64,000 nt of DNA, from assembly GCF_008704395.1 (NCBI RefSeq), contig NZ_CP023695.1, positions 6,572,001 to 6,636,000 of the forward strand. Direction: 5' to 3'. Positions 36,791 through 45,377 of the stretch are shown here, in pieces. The position numbers and the translations under genes are program-made. The notes under the pieces were generated by a model that worked only from the letters and a program-made list of their open reading frames with translations, had not been told where the DNA came from and did no database searches. This DNA comes from Streptomyces alboniger (GTDB lineage Bacteria; Actinomycetota; Actinomycetes; Streptomycetales; Streptomycetaceae). The stretch's first letter is position 1, and each line of letters begins with the position of its first letter.

Positions 36791-38425
36791 TTAGCAATGC
36801 CTCTGCCAGGGGCCTAGGTACGAACTGTCGATTTCGTATCGGCCGGCTCCTGGCACCTTGAGGCGCACCCACTCGCCCTCACGTTCGATGCAGCCGGCGT
36901 TGGTTCGCAACCAGGGCGAATAGGCGATGCGCAGACTTACCGCCCCCTGTCTCCGGGTGCGGAGGGTGAGCTTGGCGTTGTCGCTGCCGATCACAGATGC
37001 ACCAGCGCCGGTGGCCATGGGGCGGGCGTTTTTGACTGCGTAGATCCGCCAGTTGGCGTCGTGCCACACCGGCTTCAGCCAGTTGGGCTCGCTCTTTACG
37101 AGTCTGGCCTCATCCTTCGCCGCGAAGTCGGGCTCACCGGTCGGCAGAATGACGTACTTTACTGCCCAGTTGTTGAGCCAGGAGCGGTACTTCGCGGCCG
37201 AGAACCGGCCCTCGTAGAAGAGGTCACCTCGCTCCACGTCCACCTGTCGATTCCATCCACGGGCGAGATTCACATAATGGCCAAGCACGGTGGTCTCCCG
37301 GTGATTGATCGCCGGCACGACCTCCACGCGGGTTCGGTCCGCGTCCAGCCGGTCCAGCGCCGCCAGTACGCCACGCGCTTGTGTGGCCCACGCCGGCACT
37401 GGTGTCGACATCTTCGTCACATGAATGGTGTGCGACGTGACCCATTGGGTGGAGAGTACGAGTCCGACACCGAGCGCCGCCTTTTGTAGCAGGCGCCCCT
37501 TCCCGGTGAGGAGCGCGGCGAGCAGTACCGGACCGCCGAACAGCTCAGCCAGCCGGACGACATTGGCTCCCACGGGCGTGGGGATCAGTGCCGACAGGAC
37601 GACGCCGAGCGCGTAGGTCGCGGAGCTGTAGCGAAGCACCCGCCAATCAGGCGGGGCGAACGCGGCAAGCAGCACACTGAAGAGGATCGGCTTCCACAGA
37701 TCGCTCGTGGACATGGGCATCACGCCGCTGAAGGGGAAGAGCAGCGTCGTCAGGCCCACCACCGCAGTGGGAGGAGTACACAGTGCGAGGGCTTTGCCGA
37801 AGTCTCGGTTCAGGAGCCAGCCCGTGCCACACACGAGAAGGAACAGTCCTGCCACCGGGCTGGCCATCGTTGCCAGCGTGCTGAACACGCCGGCCGCAAC
37901 AAGCCGCCGGCTTCTTCCCATCAACATCAGACACGATGCCAAGGCCAGCGCGACGCCCAGTGCGAAGGTGGACCGCCCCGAAGCGACGTTGCCCCACAAG
38001 AACAGCACCGCCAGGAGCGTGGGCCACATCGGGTTGCGGATGCCGCTGCGTACGAACACGCAGCCGATCAGCCATGAAGCGGCAACACCTGAGGCCACGG
38101 TGACGGTTCGCACGCCGAGCAGTGCCATCAGTTGGGGGGCCAGGACACTGTAATTTCCTACATGGACGCCGCCGTACCAGCCGAGGCTGTAAGGCGATCC
38201 AGGGTGCTCGGCAACAAACCGGGTCCAGGAAACCTGTGCGGCGAGATCCCCGCCTCCAGTGGCGAGGAAGACGGCCCATAGGATGTATGCGGGAAGGGCG
38301 AGAATGCCGGCCGAGACGGGGACGCGATGCCGCTTGCAAAAGGGGCGCAGCCGCCTCGGCCCGACGGGAGAGCTGTTCTTTTTTTGGGCAGGCAGTCCAG
38401 TCGTCGACGAGGCAGTGGATGCCAC
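36791..38425 (-). CDS. Polytopic membrane protein of unknown function
   Basis: 544 residues. About 10-12 hydrophobic segments lie between residues 40 and 320. A C-terminal extracytoplasmic part of about 220 residues follows (RVEVVPAINHRETTVLGHYVNLARGWNRQVD, KYVILPTGEPDFAA, ending in a beta-rich stretch). That plan, membrane part then soluble tail with a motif like VEVVP...HxEAxYVA, recalls GT-C-type glycosyltransferases or 6-pyruvoyl-tetrahydropterin-synthase-related membrane proteins of actinomycetes, but I cannot assign it. GC is lower than in neighbours and codon choice is less biased, suggesting acquisition. Alone on its strand between the cupin and a broken lipoprotein gene. Confidence 0.6.
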   Translation of the reverse strand: MASTASSTTGLPAQKKNSSPVGPRRLRPFCKRHRVPVSAGILALPAYILWAVFLATGGGDLAAQVSWTRFVAEHPGSPYSLGWYGGVHVGNYSVLAPQLMALLGVRTVTVASGVAASWLIGCVFVRSGIRNPMWPTLLAVLFLWGNVASGRSTFALGVALALASCLMLMGRSRRLVAAGVFSTLATMASPVAGLFLLVCGTGWLLNRDFGKALALCTPPTAVVGLTTLLFPFSGVMPMSTSDLWKPILFSVLLAAFAPPDWRVLRYSSATYALGVVLSALIPTPVGANVVRLAELFGGPVLLAALLTGKGRLLQKAALGVGLVLSTQWVTSHTIHVTKMSTPVPAWATQARGVLAALDRLDADRTRVEVVPAINHRETTVLGHYVNLARGWNRQVDVERGDLFYEGRFSAAKYRSWLNNWAVKYVILPTGEPDFAAKDEARLVKSEPNWLKPVWHDANWRIYAVKNARPMATGAGASVIGSDNAKLTLRTRRQGAVSLRIAYSPWLRTNAGCIEREGEWVRLKVPGAGRYEIDSSYLGPWQRHC

Positions 38426-38491
38426 TGATGATTCCGTTCAGTAATTTTGCCGAGAGACCGCCCACCCTGTAGGTCAATCCCGAAGCGGCAG

Positions 38492-39332
38492 CTATTCCCC
38501 AGGAAGCGCCAGCCGGACGTTATGCAGGTAGCGCCTGTTTGAGCTTTTCAGATCATCGAAATAAGGCTTGTCTCTGTTGATCTCTATCTCCTCCAGCCTT
38601 TTCTGTCGAGAGCCAGATGGCGACCAGGTCAGTCTTCTTCTTGCATCTGACGTCAGACGCTGCGATGGCGATCTCTCGTTCTGTTGGATCGCCCTCCCCT
38701 GCCCACTTCCTGGCAGCCCCCCAGGGGGTTGCGTAGTCAAAACCGGCCGCTTTCATGCATGCACTCCACCGGGCGGCAGCGGTTTTCACGCTGTGATCGC
38801 GTTTGGCTGCGTCGAATGTACTCGACTTCAGGTCGTTGAACTTCGTGAAAGAGGTCTTTGCGCCACGTGTCAGTCTCTGGTCGGCCTGCTTCTGACAGTC
38901 TGCGGCTCGGGAAGTGGCGTCCTTCGACAGGCTCGCCAGTCGCCCCCTCATCTGTTTGACCACGCTCCTGTACTGCGGCGAGGACAGAAGCTCCGCAGGT
39001 GTGTGATATCCAAACCTACTGGCGACATTCGGCTCGACGACGCCGAAGTGGAGACGATTTCGCCAACTAGGGACACTTTTGGGTGACTTGACTAGCCCCC
39101 ACTCATGTCCCTTCTCCCGCATACATGGGCGAACCAGAGCATCAGTGGCCGCATACGTCTTGATGATGTCATTGTCAGATAATTCGTAGGAATCGAAGGG
39201 GAAGACAATGCCCCTGGCCTCTGGGGTGGGTGCAGGTACGTCCGCCTCCGCCCCGCCGTCCGCTCCAGCTCCGCCGGAGCAGCCGGCTGCGAGCAGGCCC
39301 AGGGCTACGCATGAAATATATCCCCTACGCAT
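38492..39332 (-). pseudogene. Lipoprotein gene with a frameshift near its 3' end
   Basis: From the ATG at 39332 (39338 also possible) the protein has a lipoprotein signal MRRGYISCVALGLLAAGCSGG with lipobox LAAGC. A soluble Cys-containing helical domain follows (IVFPFDSYELSDNDIIKTYAATDALVRPCMREKGHEWG, SACMKAAGFDY). In frame it stops at 38553 after TEKAGGDRDQQRQALFR. The +1 frame from the AAAA run (plus-strand T run 38599-38602) reads RLEEIEINRDKPYFDDLKSS and on to LALPGE, a typical ending, with a stop at 38492. Removing one A restores a continuous protein. Either a real mutation, slippage, or a sequence error. Similar Cys-rich lipoproteins are common in Streptomyces; function unknown. Low GC. 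Confidence 0.65.
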
Positions 39333-39360
39333 GTTCATTCTTCCCTCATTTTTAAATGCC

Positions 39361-39396
39361 GCCTGGGGGGTGCCGCGCATGCGGCACCCCCCAGGC
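39361..39396 (-). terminator. Terminator of the I36-like gene
   Basis: GCCTGGGGGGTGCCGC (39361-39376) pairs with GCGGCACCCCCCAGGC (39381-39396), a 16-bp perfect stem with a 4-base loop. On the minus strand it is followed by GGCATTTAAAAAT. It lies between the small secreted protein gene and the lipoprotein gene. Confidence 0.85.
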
Positions 39397-39407
39397 ATGC
39401 AGTTTCC

Positions 39408-39785
39408 CTAGAATCCGTTCAGGGAGCTGGCCTTGTTCGCGAAGTTGTTGTTCTCGAAGTCGGAGTCCTCGCTGTGGGGCTTTAAGCCGTAGCTCTGGCC
39501 CTGGTAGTTCACATCCTGGTGTAAGTGGACCCAGTGGCCACACCTGTTCTTGGCGGCGTTGGCGTCGTCGTTCATGGCCGAACCGCTCGACCACTTATCT
39601 CCACTGAAGGTCTTGTCGTTCCCCGAGAATGCACGGGACCCGTCCCTGAAGCCGTTCGTGTCCCAGAGCGTGAAGCACGCCGCGGCTTGCGGACCGCTTT
39701 CGGCGGCGGTCGCGGCGGGGGCGATTGCAACGAGGCTAGTGGCGCACACGGCCGCAAGGCCGAGTGAAAGAGTGAGCTTGCGCAT
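39408..39785 (-). CDS. Small secreted protein resembling peptidase inhibitor family I36
   Basis: 125 residues from the ATG at 39785, with GAGAGGAAA before it. The signal peptide MRKLTLSLGLAAVCATSLVAIAP is cleaved probably after ATAA. The mature part has the beta/gamma-crystallin-like pattern of I36 inhibitors (the SMPI type of Streptomyces): CFTLWDTNGFRDGSRAFSGNDKTF, then CGHWVHLHQDVNYQGQSYGLKPHS. Two Cys may pair. I36 members inhibit metalloproteases, but most actinobacterial homologues are untested. It has its own terminator. GC is low for the chromosome. Confidence 0.75.
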   Translation of the reverse strand: MRKLTLSLGLAAVCATSLVAIAPAATAAESGPQAAACFTLWDTNGFRDGSRAFSGNDKTFSGDKWSSGSAMNDDANAAKNRCGHWVHLHQDVNYQGQSYGLKPHSEDSDFENNNFANKASSLNGF

Positions 39786-40160
39786 TATTTCCTCTCGAAT
39801 TTTACGTCGGTAGCGAGATCCGCAGCATGGGGGCGGAATTGACTGCTCCACTTTCCGGTGGTCCCGCCGGTCGAACGCTTGAATACAAACATTGCATTCC
39901 CGTAATGGTCAACGCGTTTATGGCGGTGTCGTGGCATATGGCTAGAAGCGGTCGCCATCTGGAGGGCAACACGCCGCTGGCTGTGACGGTGGCATATGGC
40001 TAGAAGAAGTCGCTGTCTTTAGTGAAATCCGTCCGGTGAACCATCAACCGCGACCGCTTATCGTCCTCTATTTCACATAAAGTCTGTTTCGTGCGATCGG
40101 TGTGTAAGGGGCTGATAGTGCGCGCCGGGAAGAATGCTAAGTGATCTTCGCGTTTGGCCG
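39786..40160. other. Low-GC 375-base intergenic region
   Basis: It separates the I36-like gene from the GH89 gene. GC is clearly below that of the flanking genes. It contains the 18-bp direct repeats described separately and no credible reading frame. The I36 promoter must lie in its left part. Confidence 0.5.
39931..40006. repeat. 18-bp direct repeats 58 bp apart
   Basis: GTGGCATATGGCTAGAAG occurs at 39931-39948 and again, identical, at 39989-40006. Similarity continues for a few bases after each copy (CGGTCGC versus AAGTCGC). They could be paired regulator sites or remnants of a duplication in this low-GC gap. Confidence 0.75.
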
Positions 40161-42383
40161 TCAGTGTCCGAAAGCGGCGCCGCCACGCCCGGCCGTGGTC
40201 AGTCGGGCGCGCACCTGTGCCGCGATCTCGTACGTGTCACCGGTCGGCCGCGTGGCCAGGCGGCCCGGGTCGCGGGTCCAGTCGTCCTCCAAGGCGAACC
40301 AGTCGATCTTTTGGGGCGCGCGGCCTTCCGCGAGCGCGGACCGCAGTTCCTTGAAGTAGCGCTCCCAGCGCAGCCGGTACAGGCCACCGACGAGCCCCGC
40401 CCACTCGCGGTTGGCGTAGTCGCGCAGCCCGGCGTCCGCCCCGGAGCGATGGCCCCAGACGGTGAGCAAGGACAGTTGGTCATAGGCGAGTTGGTTCCGC
40501 TCCCGCGCGTCGGCGCCCCATGCCCGGGCGTCCGCGACCCAGCGGCCCAGGAGGTGGCGGGAGTCCGTGGCGACGAGCCGGTCGAGCAGGTCCATCAGGT
40601 CGAGCCAGTCGCGGGTGAGCCGGTCGAAGCGGGCCGAGTCCTTGGCGTCGTACGCCTCCTTGACGCGCGGCAGCAGGACGCGGCTGTGGTTGGAGAGCGT
40701 CTGCCGGGCGACGTCGAGGAGGTCGCGGCGGTACGCGGAGGAGTCCCGCAAGTCCCGCCGTACGGCCAGTAGTTCGCCGAGGGCGGGGGCGAACTCCGCC
40801 GGGTCGTACCGCATCTTCTTCGGTGACCAGGACGCCGCCGACCTTGCCGCGAGATCGGGGCGCGCCCCGAAGAGGCCGTCCGCGCCCTCGGCCCACTTGT
40901 CGGCTCGGGTCGTGCCGTAGGCGGTGCGGCGCAGGATGTCCCACGCGGCGGCGGCGTGCGGATCGGCGGCGCCGTACCGTGCCGTGGCCCACTCGGCGAA
41001 CCACTCCTCAAGGTCCAGGTTCCCCGTCCGCCAGGCGAGTTCCGAGAAGAGTTCGAAGGCCGCCGGGTTGTTGTCGGCCGCTTCCGGCATGAGGGCGATG
41101 CCGCTGAGAGTGCTGCCCTCCTTGGTGCGCCACTTCTCGAACAGCTCTGCCCAGACCGGGGTGTTGGCGCCGAGCGCGGTGTGGCCGCCGAAGTTCCAGA
41201 TGGAGCCGAAGGCGTAGGGCGTGGAGCCCCAGTCGGCCTCGCGGTCCGTGATGTGCGGGAAGCGGTCGGAGATGCCGTCGACGACGAGCATGTGCTTCTT
41301 GTCGACGGCGTCGGTGATGGCCTTCGGCGGGTTGTGCTGCCAGCCGAGCATCACCCAGGTGGCACCAGGGTGCGCGGTCCGCAGTGCCTTCTCGACGCCC
41401 CTGGCCGCCTCGGCCACCGGCACGTCACCTGGCTTCCCGCCCTCGTGGAGCAGGTCCATCTTGTACATCGTGGTCGGGCCGAGGAGATCGTCCTGCGTCC
41501 GGTAGAACGCGGCGGCCACGCGCGCGAAATGGCCGGTGCGCGGATCCAGCCAGTCGGGGCGGGCGAAACCCAGCCAGTTGCCCTGCGGGACCGTCCTCGC
41601 CCCCGGGTTCCTGTCCTCGAAGCCGGGCGGCACGGTCCCGAAGTAGCCCGGCAGGACCGGTGTCATGCCCAGCTCGCGCAGCCGGTCGCAGATGCGGCGG
41701 CCGAGGCGGGCACGGGCGCCGAGGAGCTGCCGGGACACGGGGTGCGGGAACGACGACATGTTCTGAAGGAGCCACCACGGCTGGTGGGCGGGGGCCGGGA
41801 TCCAGGATCTCAACTCCTCGTCCCCGTAGCCGAATTCCTGGAAGGCGCGGTGGTACACGGCATCGGCGCCGACGTACACGAGCACTTCGTTGTAGCCGTG
41901 CAGCGCGAGCACGTCCAGCTCGCGCTCCCAGTAGCTCCAGCCGTGGTACGCGTTCGTGTAGCCGTCGTTGGTGTCGTTCAGCACGAACCGGTGCGGGGTG
42001 TTCGCCCGGCCGGTGAGGGTTTTCGCGGGGGCGGGAAGCCGACGGGGCAGGCCCGACCGGCTGCCCGCCCAGGTGATGTTGGCGTGGGCGGTGTGCTTCA
42101 AGTAGTGCCGCAAGCCGGTGAGTTGGACGGCCGGGGTGGTCCCGGTGACGGTGATGCGGCCGCGCGCTCCGCCTCCGGTGACCTGGAAGGAGTCGCCGGC
42201 GCCCGGCTTCGGCGGGACGGTACGGAACGTGATCTGGTCCCAGTGGCGGGGCAGCAGCCGCCGGGCCGCGTCGGTGGCGGCGGTGCGCCGGGCGCCCGGG
42301 ACGCCGTCCGCGGTGGTGCCGGAACAGGCGACGGCGGCGGTACCGGCGAGGCCGGTGAGGAACAAGCGGCGGGGGAGGGGCAT
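40161..42383 (-). CDS. Secreted alpha-N-acetylglucosaminidase (GH89, NAGLU-like)
   Basis: 740 residues from the ATG at 42383. The signal MPLPRRLFLTGLAGTAAVACSGT combines a twin-arginine motif with a lipobox (AVAC), suggesting a Tat-exported lipoprotein. An N-terminal domain precedes the barrel, which starts at NTPHRFVLNDTNDGYTNAYHGWSYWERELDVLALHGYNEVL; conserved blocks include PWWLLQNMSSFPHPVS, PVLPGYFGTVP, TMYKMDLLHEGG and WNFGGHTALGA. The C-terminal third is helical. GH89 enzymes remove terminal alpha-linked GlcNAc from glycans. It stands alone on its strand and starts about 300 bases from the divergent transporter. Confidence 0.9.
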   Translation of the reverse strand: MPLPRRLFLTGLAGTAAVACSGTTADGVPGARRTAATDAARRLLPRHWDQITFRTVPPKPGAGDSFQVTGGGARGRITVTGTTPAVQLTGLRHYLKHTAHANITWAGSRSGLPRRLPAPAKTLTGRANTPHRFVLNDTNDGYTNAYHGWSYWERELDVLALHGYNEVLVYVGADAVYHRAFQEFGYGDEELRSWIPAPAHQPWWLLQNMSSFPHPVSRQLLGARARLGRRICDRLRELGMTPVLPGYFGTVPPGFEDRNPGARTVPQGNWLGFARPDWLDPRTGHFARVAAAFYRTQDDLLGPTTMYKMDLLHEGGKPGDVPVAEAARGVEKALRTAHPGATWVMLGWQHNPPKAITDAVDKKHMLVVDGISDRFPHITDREADWGSTPYAFGSIWNFGGHTALGANTPVWAELFEKWRTKEGSTLSGIALMPEAADNNPAAFELFSELAWRTGNLDLEEWFAEWATARYGAADPHAAAAWDILRRTAYGTTRADKWAEGADGLFGARPDLAARSAASWSPKKMRYDPAEFAPALGELLAVRRDLRDSSAYRRDLLDVARQTLSNHSRVLLPRVKEAYDAKDSARFDRLTRDWLDLMDLLDRLVATDSRHLLGRWVADARAWGADARERNQLAYDQLSLLTVWGHRSGADAGLRDYANREWAGLVGGLYRLRWERYFKELRSALAEGRAPQKIDWFALEDDWTRDPGRLATRPTGDTYEIAAQVRARLTTAGRGGAAFGH

Positions 42384-42691
42384 CGGGGGCTCCGTCGGTC
42401 GGAAGGGGCGGGTGCGCGGGGGCACATACCGCTGTATCTCTTCCCCCGCGCGCCCCCCGCCTCTAACGGACGCTGCCTGAATGCGCCCCCAAGGGGCGCG
42501 GGAAGCCACGCGACCGGCCACTACGGACGGCCATAGGCCGGAAGTCCTTGCCTACAAGGACTTGCGACCCCCGCCGCGAGGACCAACGGGCCGGCTCTTT
42601 CCGATCCGCCGGTTGGCAGTGTTGATCGATGTCCACAGGGCAGACGAGTGATCAACGATGACCGACGCCGACGCGAGAGAGTGACTGCACA
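42384..42691. other. 308-base divergent intergenic region with several dyads
   Basis: Between the GH89 gene and the ProP-like gene. AAGTCCTTG (42542-42550) pairs perfectly with CAAGGACTT (42555-42563) around four bases. GTTGATC (42621-42627) and GATCAAC (42650-42656) form a wider dyad nearer the transporter. A short GCGCCCC/GGGGCGC hairpin lies close to 42482-42498. Any of these may be regulatory; no gene is seen. Confidence 0.45.
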
Positions 42692-44173
42692 GTGAGCGCG
42701 CCCGAAGCACCAGAAACACCGGCACCGCCCGCTCCGGAGGCCGTCGCCCGCCACCGCGCCCTCTTCCGCGCCATCCACCGCCGCAAACACCCGCGCCTGC
42801 GCCGCTCGGACATCACGGTCACCGAGGAGGCCCAGGTCAAACGTGCGGTGAAGGCGACCGCGCTGGGCAACGCCATGGAGTGGTACGACTTCGGCGTCTA
42901 CGCCTACCTCGCCGTCATCATCGGCAAGGAGTTCTTCCCCTCCGGGAACGAGACCGCGCAGACCCTCTCCTCGCTCGCCACCTTCGCCGCGGCCTTCCTC
43001 GTACGCCCCATCGGCGGCATGTTCTTCGGCCCGCTCGGCGACCGCGTCGGCCGCAAGAAGATCCTCGCGCTCACCATGATCATGATGTCGAGCGCCACCC
43101 TCGCGATCGGCCTGATCCCCAGCTACGCCACTCTCGGCGTCTGGGCCCCCGTCCTCCTCGTCCTGTGCCGCATGGTGCAGGGCTTCTCCACGGGCGGGGA
43201 GTACGGCGGCGCCGCGACCTTCATCGCCGAGTACGCCCCAGACAAGCGCCGCGGCTTCTGGGGCTCGTTCCTGGAGTTCGGCACCCTGATCGGCTACACC
43301 GTCGCCGCGGTCCTCGTCACCACCCTGACCATGCTGCTCAGCGACGACGCCATGCAGTCGTGGGGCTGGCGCGTCCCGTTCCTCGTCGCGGCGCCGCTCG
43401 GCCTCATCGGCCTGTACCTGCGGCTGAAACTCGACGAGTCGCCCGCGTTCCAGAAGATGGAGGAGGGCGAGGGCCCGGCCGCCGAGCGGCAGAAGAAGTC
43501 CTTCAAGGACTCCTTCGTCGGCCAGTGGCGGGCGATGCTGCTCTGCATCGCGCTGGTCGCCGCGTTCAACGTCACCGACTACATGTTGCTGTCGTACATG
43601 CCGACGTATCTCACCCAGCTCGGCTTCGGCGAGACCGGCGGACTGATGTCCATCGTCATCGTCATGCTGATCCTGATGGCACTCATCAACTCGGTGGGCC
43701 GCCTCTCGGACCGCATCGGCCGCAAGCCGGTCCTGATGGCGGGCTCGGTCGGCTTCTTCGTCCTCGCCCTCCCCGCGTTCCTGCTCATCAAGCAGGGCGG
43801 CACGGTACCGGTCTTCGCCGGGCTGCTGATCCTCGGCCTCGCGCTGGTCTGCTACCTCGGCGTGATGTCGTCCTCGCTGCCCGCCCTCTTCCCGACGGAC
43901 GTGCGCTACGGCTCGCTCTCCATCGGCTTCAACATCTCCGTCTCGCTCTTCGGCGGTACGACCCCCCTGGTCGTCGCCGCGCTGATCGGCGCGACCGGCA
44001 ACGACCTGATGCCCGCGTTCTACACGATGCTGGCGGGCCTCGTCGGCATCATCGCGGTCGCCGCGATGAAGGAGACGGCGCGCAAGCCCCTGGAGGGCTC
44101 CCCGCCGTCGGTCGCGACGGACGAGGAGGCCAGGGAACTGGTGGCGACCCAGCGTCAGCAGTCGGAGGCGTAG
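42692..44173 (+). CDS. ProP-like MFS transporter (proline/glycine betaine type)
   Basis: 493 residues from the GTG at 42692. After a basic N-terminus (about 50 residues) come 12 membrane helices beginning GNAMEWYDFGVYAYLAVIIG, the metabolite:H+ symporter opening. MFS loops are GPLGDRVGRKKIL and GRLSDRIGRKPVL. QGFSTGGEYGGAATFIAEYAP is the family signature. ProP relatives take up compatible solutes such as proline and betaine, though others carry alpha-ketoglutarate or shikimate. Its 3' end overlaps the DUF397 gene on the other strand by 19 bases. Confidence 0.88.
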   Translation: MSAPEAPETPAPPAPEAVARHRALFRAIHRRKHPRLRRSDITVTEEAQVKRAVKATALGNAMEWYDFGVYAYLAVIIGKEFFPSGNETAQTLSSLATFAAAFLVRPIGGMFFGPLGDRVGRKKILALTMIMMSSATLAIGLIPSYATLGVWAPVLLVLCRMVQGFSTGGEYGGAATFIAEYAPDKRRGFWGSFLEFGTLIGYTVAAVLVTTLTMLLSDDAMQSWGWRVPFLVAAPLGLIGLYLRLKLDESPAFQKMEEGEGPAAERQKKSFKDSFVGQWRAMLLCIALVAAFNVTDYMLLSYMPTYLTQLGFGETGGLMSIVIVMLILMALINSVGRLSDRIGRKPVLMAGSVGFFVLALPAFLLIKQGGTVPVFAGLLILGLALVCYLGVMSSSLPALFPTDVRYGSLSIGFNISVSLFGGTTPLVVAALIGATGNDLMPAFYTMLAGLVGIIAVAAMKETARKPLEGSPPSVATDEEARELVATQRQQSEA

Positions 44174-44403
44174 CCCACGAACTCCGCCCAGGCGCGGGGC
44201 TCCAGCGAGAGCTGGGGCCCTTCCGGGTCCTTGGAGTCGCGTACGTGGATCGCCCCCGGGCAGGGGGCGATTTCTACGCAGTCGTCTCCGGAGCCGCCGC
44301 TGTAGCTTGACTTGCGCCAGGCGAGGGCGACTTCGACGCAGTCGCCGGAACCGCCACTGCTGTAGCTGCTCTTGAACCAGGCCAGTTCAGGGGTGCTCAT
44401 CAT
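44155..44403 (-). CDS. DUF397 protein with a duplicated domain start
   Basis: 82 residues. The DUF397 motif AWxKSSYSxGGSGDCVEVA occurs twice: first as AWFKSSYSSGGSGDCVEVA (about 8-26), then AWRKSSYSGGSGDDCVEIAP, which continues to the full VRDSKDPEGPQLSLEPRAWAEFVGY. So a truncated copy precedes a complete one. DUF397 proteins pair with Scr1/WhiJ-type regulators and are proposed to modulate them, in a toxin-antitoxin-like manner in some reports. ATGA overlap with the upstream regulator gene shows coupling. Confidence 0.9.
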   Translation of the reverse strand: MMSTPELAWFKSSYSSGGSGDCVEVALAWRKSSYSGGSGDDCVEIAPCPGAIHVRDSKDPEGPQLSLEPRAWAEFVGYASDC

Positions 44404-45221
44404 GCTCCTCGCATCCGCTCCAGCAGGCTCACCGAGTCCTCGAACGAGAGAGCCTGTGAGCGCATCTTGGCATACCGCATCTGGAGCATGCTGACCACTT
44501 TGGGGTCCGAGATCAACTGCCCGCTCTCCTGCCCCTCACCGTAAGCGAACCAGTTGTTCTCGGGGGTCTCCAAGAGCTGCATGGGACCGTCGAGACCGGC
44601 ATGGGTCTCGCGCTCCACGGGCATGATCTGCACCTCAATGTTCCTGCGCCTGGCAAGCGCCAGCACATGGTCGATGAGTTCCATGGTGACGTCATGCCCG
44701 CCCATGCGGCGCAGGAACAGATGTTCCTCCAAGATGAAGCTGTACGAGGTGTTCGGCCGTTCCGTGAGGAGCCGCTGTCGCTCCAAGCGGGCTGCCAGCT
44801 GCGCTTCGATCTGCTCGTCATTCAGCGGCGGAAGCTGATTGACGAACAGCGTGCGCGAATACGCCGGGGTCTGCAACAGCCCCGGAATCAACCGGCATTC
44901 GTACGTATAGAGGGCGATCGCCTCCTGCTCCAGGCGGGCCCACTGGCGGAACCAGGTCGCGAGCCCCGGCTTGCGCGAGAGCTGATTCGCTGCGAGCCGC
45001 AGCGTCCCGAACGCGTCCAGCGCCGCCTCGCAGCGGTCGACGAAGCCCGGTGGCGGGAACCTCCTGCCCTGCTCGATCGAGGCGAGGAAGTGCGAGGAGC
45101 ACCCCACCTCGTTGGCCAGCTCCTCCTGTGTCAGCCCCGCCCGCTTGCGGAAGCTCTTCAGGACCGCGCCGAAGGTCTTCAGACCGTCCGACGCCTCGGG
45201 CTCTTTGCTGCTTGACGACAT
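44400..45221 (-). CDS. WhiJ/Scr1-type helix-turn-helix regulator
   Basis: 273 residues from the ATG at 45221. N-terminal XRE HTH: FGAVLKSFRKRAGLTQEELANEVGCSSHFLASIEQGRRFPP (about 16-57). The C-terminal DUF5753-like sensor domain includes CRLIPGLLQTPAYSRTLF, RLERQRLL, YSFILEEHLFLRRMGG and MQLLETPENNWFAYGEG. Family members control development and antibiotic timing in Streptomyces together with a DUF397 partner and an AbaA-like ATPase; all three are present here. A 27-bp perfect palindrome lies between this gene and the divergent ATPase gene and is the likely binding site. Confidence 0.9.
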   Translation of the reverse strand: MSSSSKEPEASDGLKTFGAVLKSFRKRAGLTQEELANEVGCSSHFLASIEQGRRFPPPGFVDRCEAALDAFGTLRLAANQLSRKPGLATWFRQWARLEQEAIALYTYECRLIPGLLQTPAYSRTLFVNQLPPLNDEQIEAQLAARLERQRLLTERPNTSYSFILEEHLFLRRMGGHDVTMELIDHVLALARRRNIEVQIMPVERETHAGLDGPMQLLETPENNWFAYGEGQESGQLISDPKVVSMLQMRYAKMRSQALSFEDSVSLLERMRGA

Positions 45222-45306
45222 CACGGGAAACCCCCGACGCTCGTGTACCGATCCCCGCCAACGCCTCAATGGTTACGGACCGTTACCCGCGCTGTCCACC
45301 CTTTGT

Positions 45307-45333
45307 ACTCGTACGCTGACTCAGCGTACGAGT
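45307..45333. promoter_or_regulatory. 27-bp perfect palindrome between regulator and ATPase genes
   Basis: ACTCGTACGCTGA (45307-45319), C, TCAGCGTACGAGT (45321-45333): 13-bp arms with no mismatch. It sits midway between the divergent start codons, 86 and 45 bases from them. No T run follows on either side, so an operator is more likely than a terminator. Confidence 0.7.
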
Positions 45334-45377
45334 TTGGTGGCTGGTGTACGGGCCGCGGCGAGGCCACGGTGGGCGTC

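Noticed and set aside
42542..42563. AAGTCCTTG/CAAGGACTT hairpin considered as a terminator of the GH89 gene
   Set aside because: It lies upstream of the GH89 start, in a divergent region, so it cannot terminate that gene. It may be an operator and is listed only within the intergenic description.
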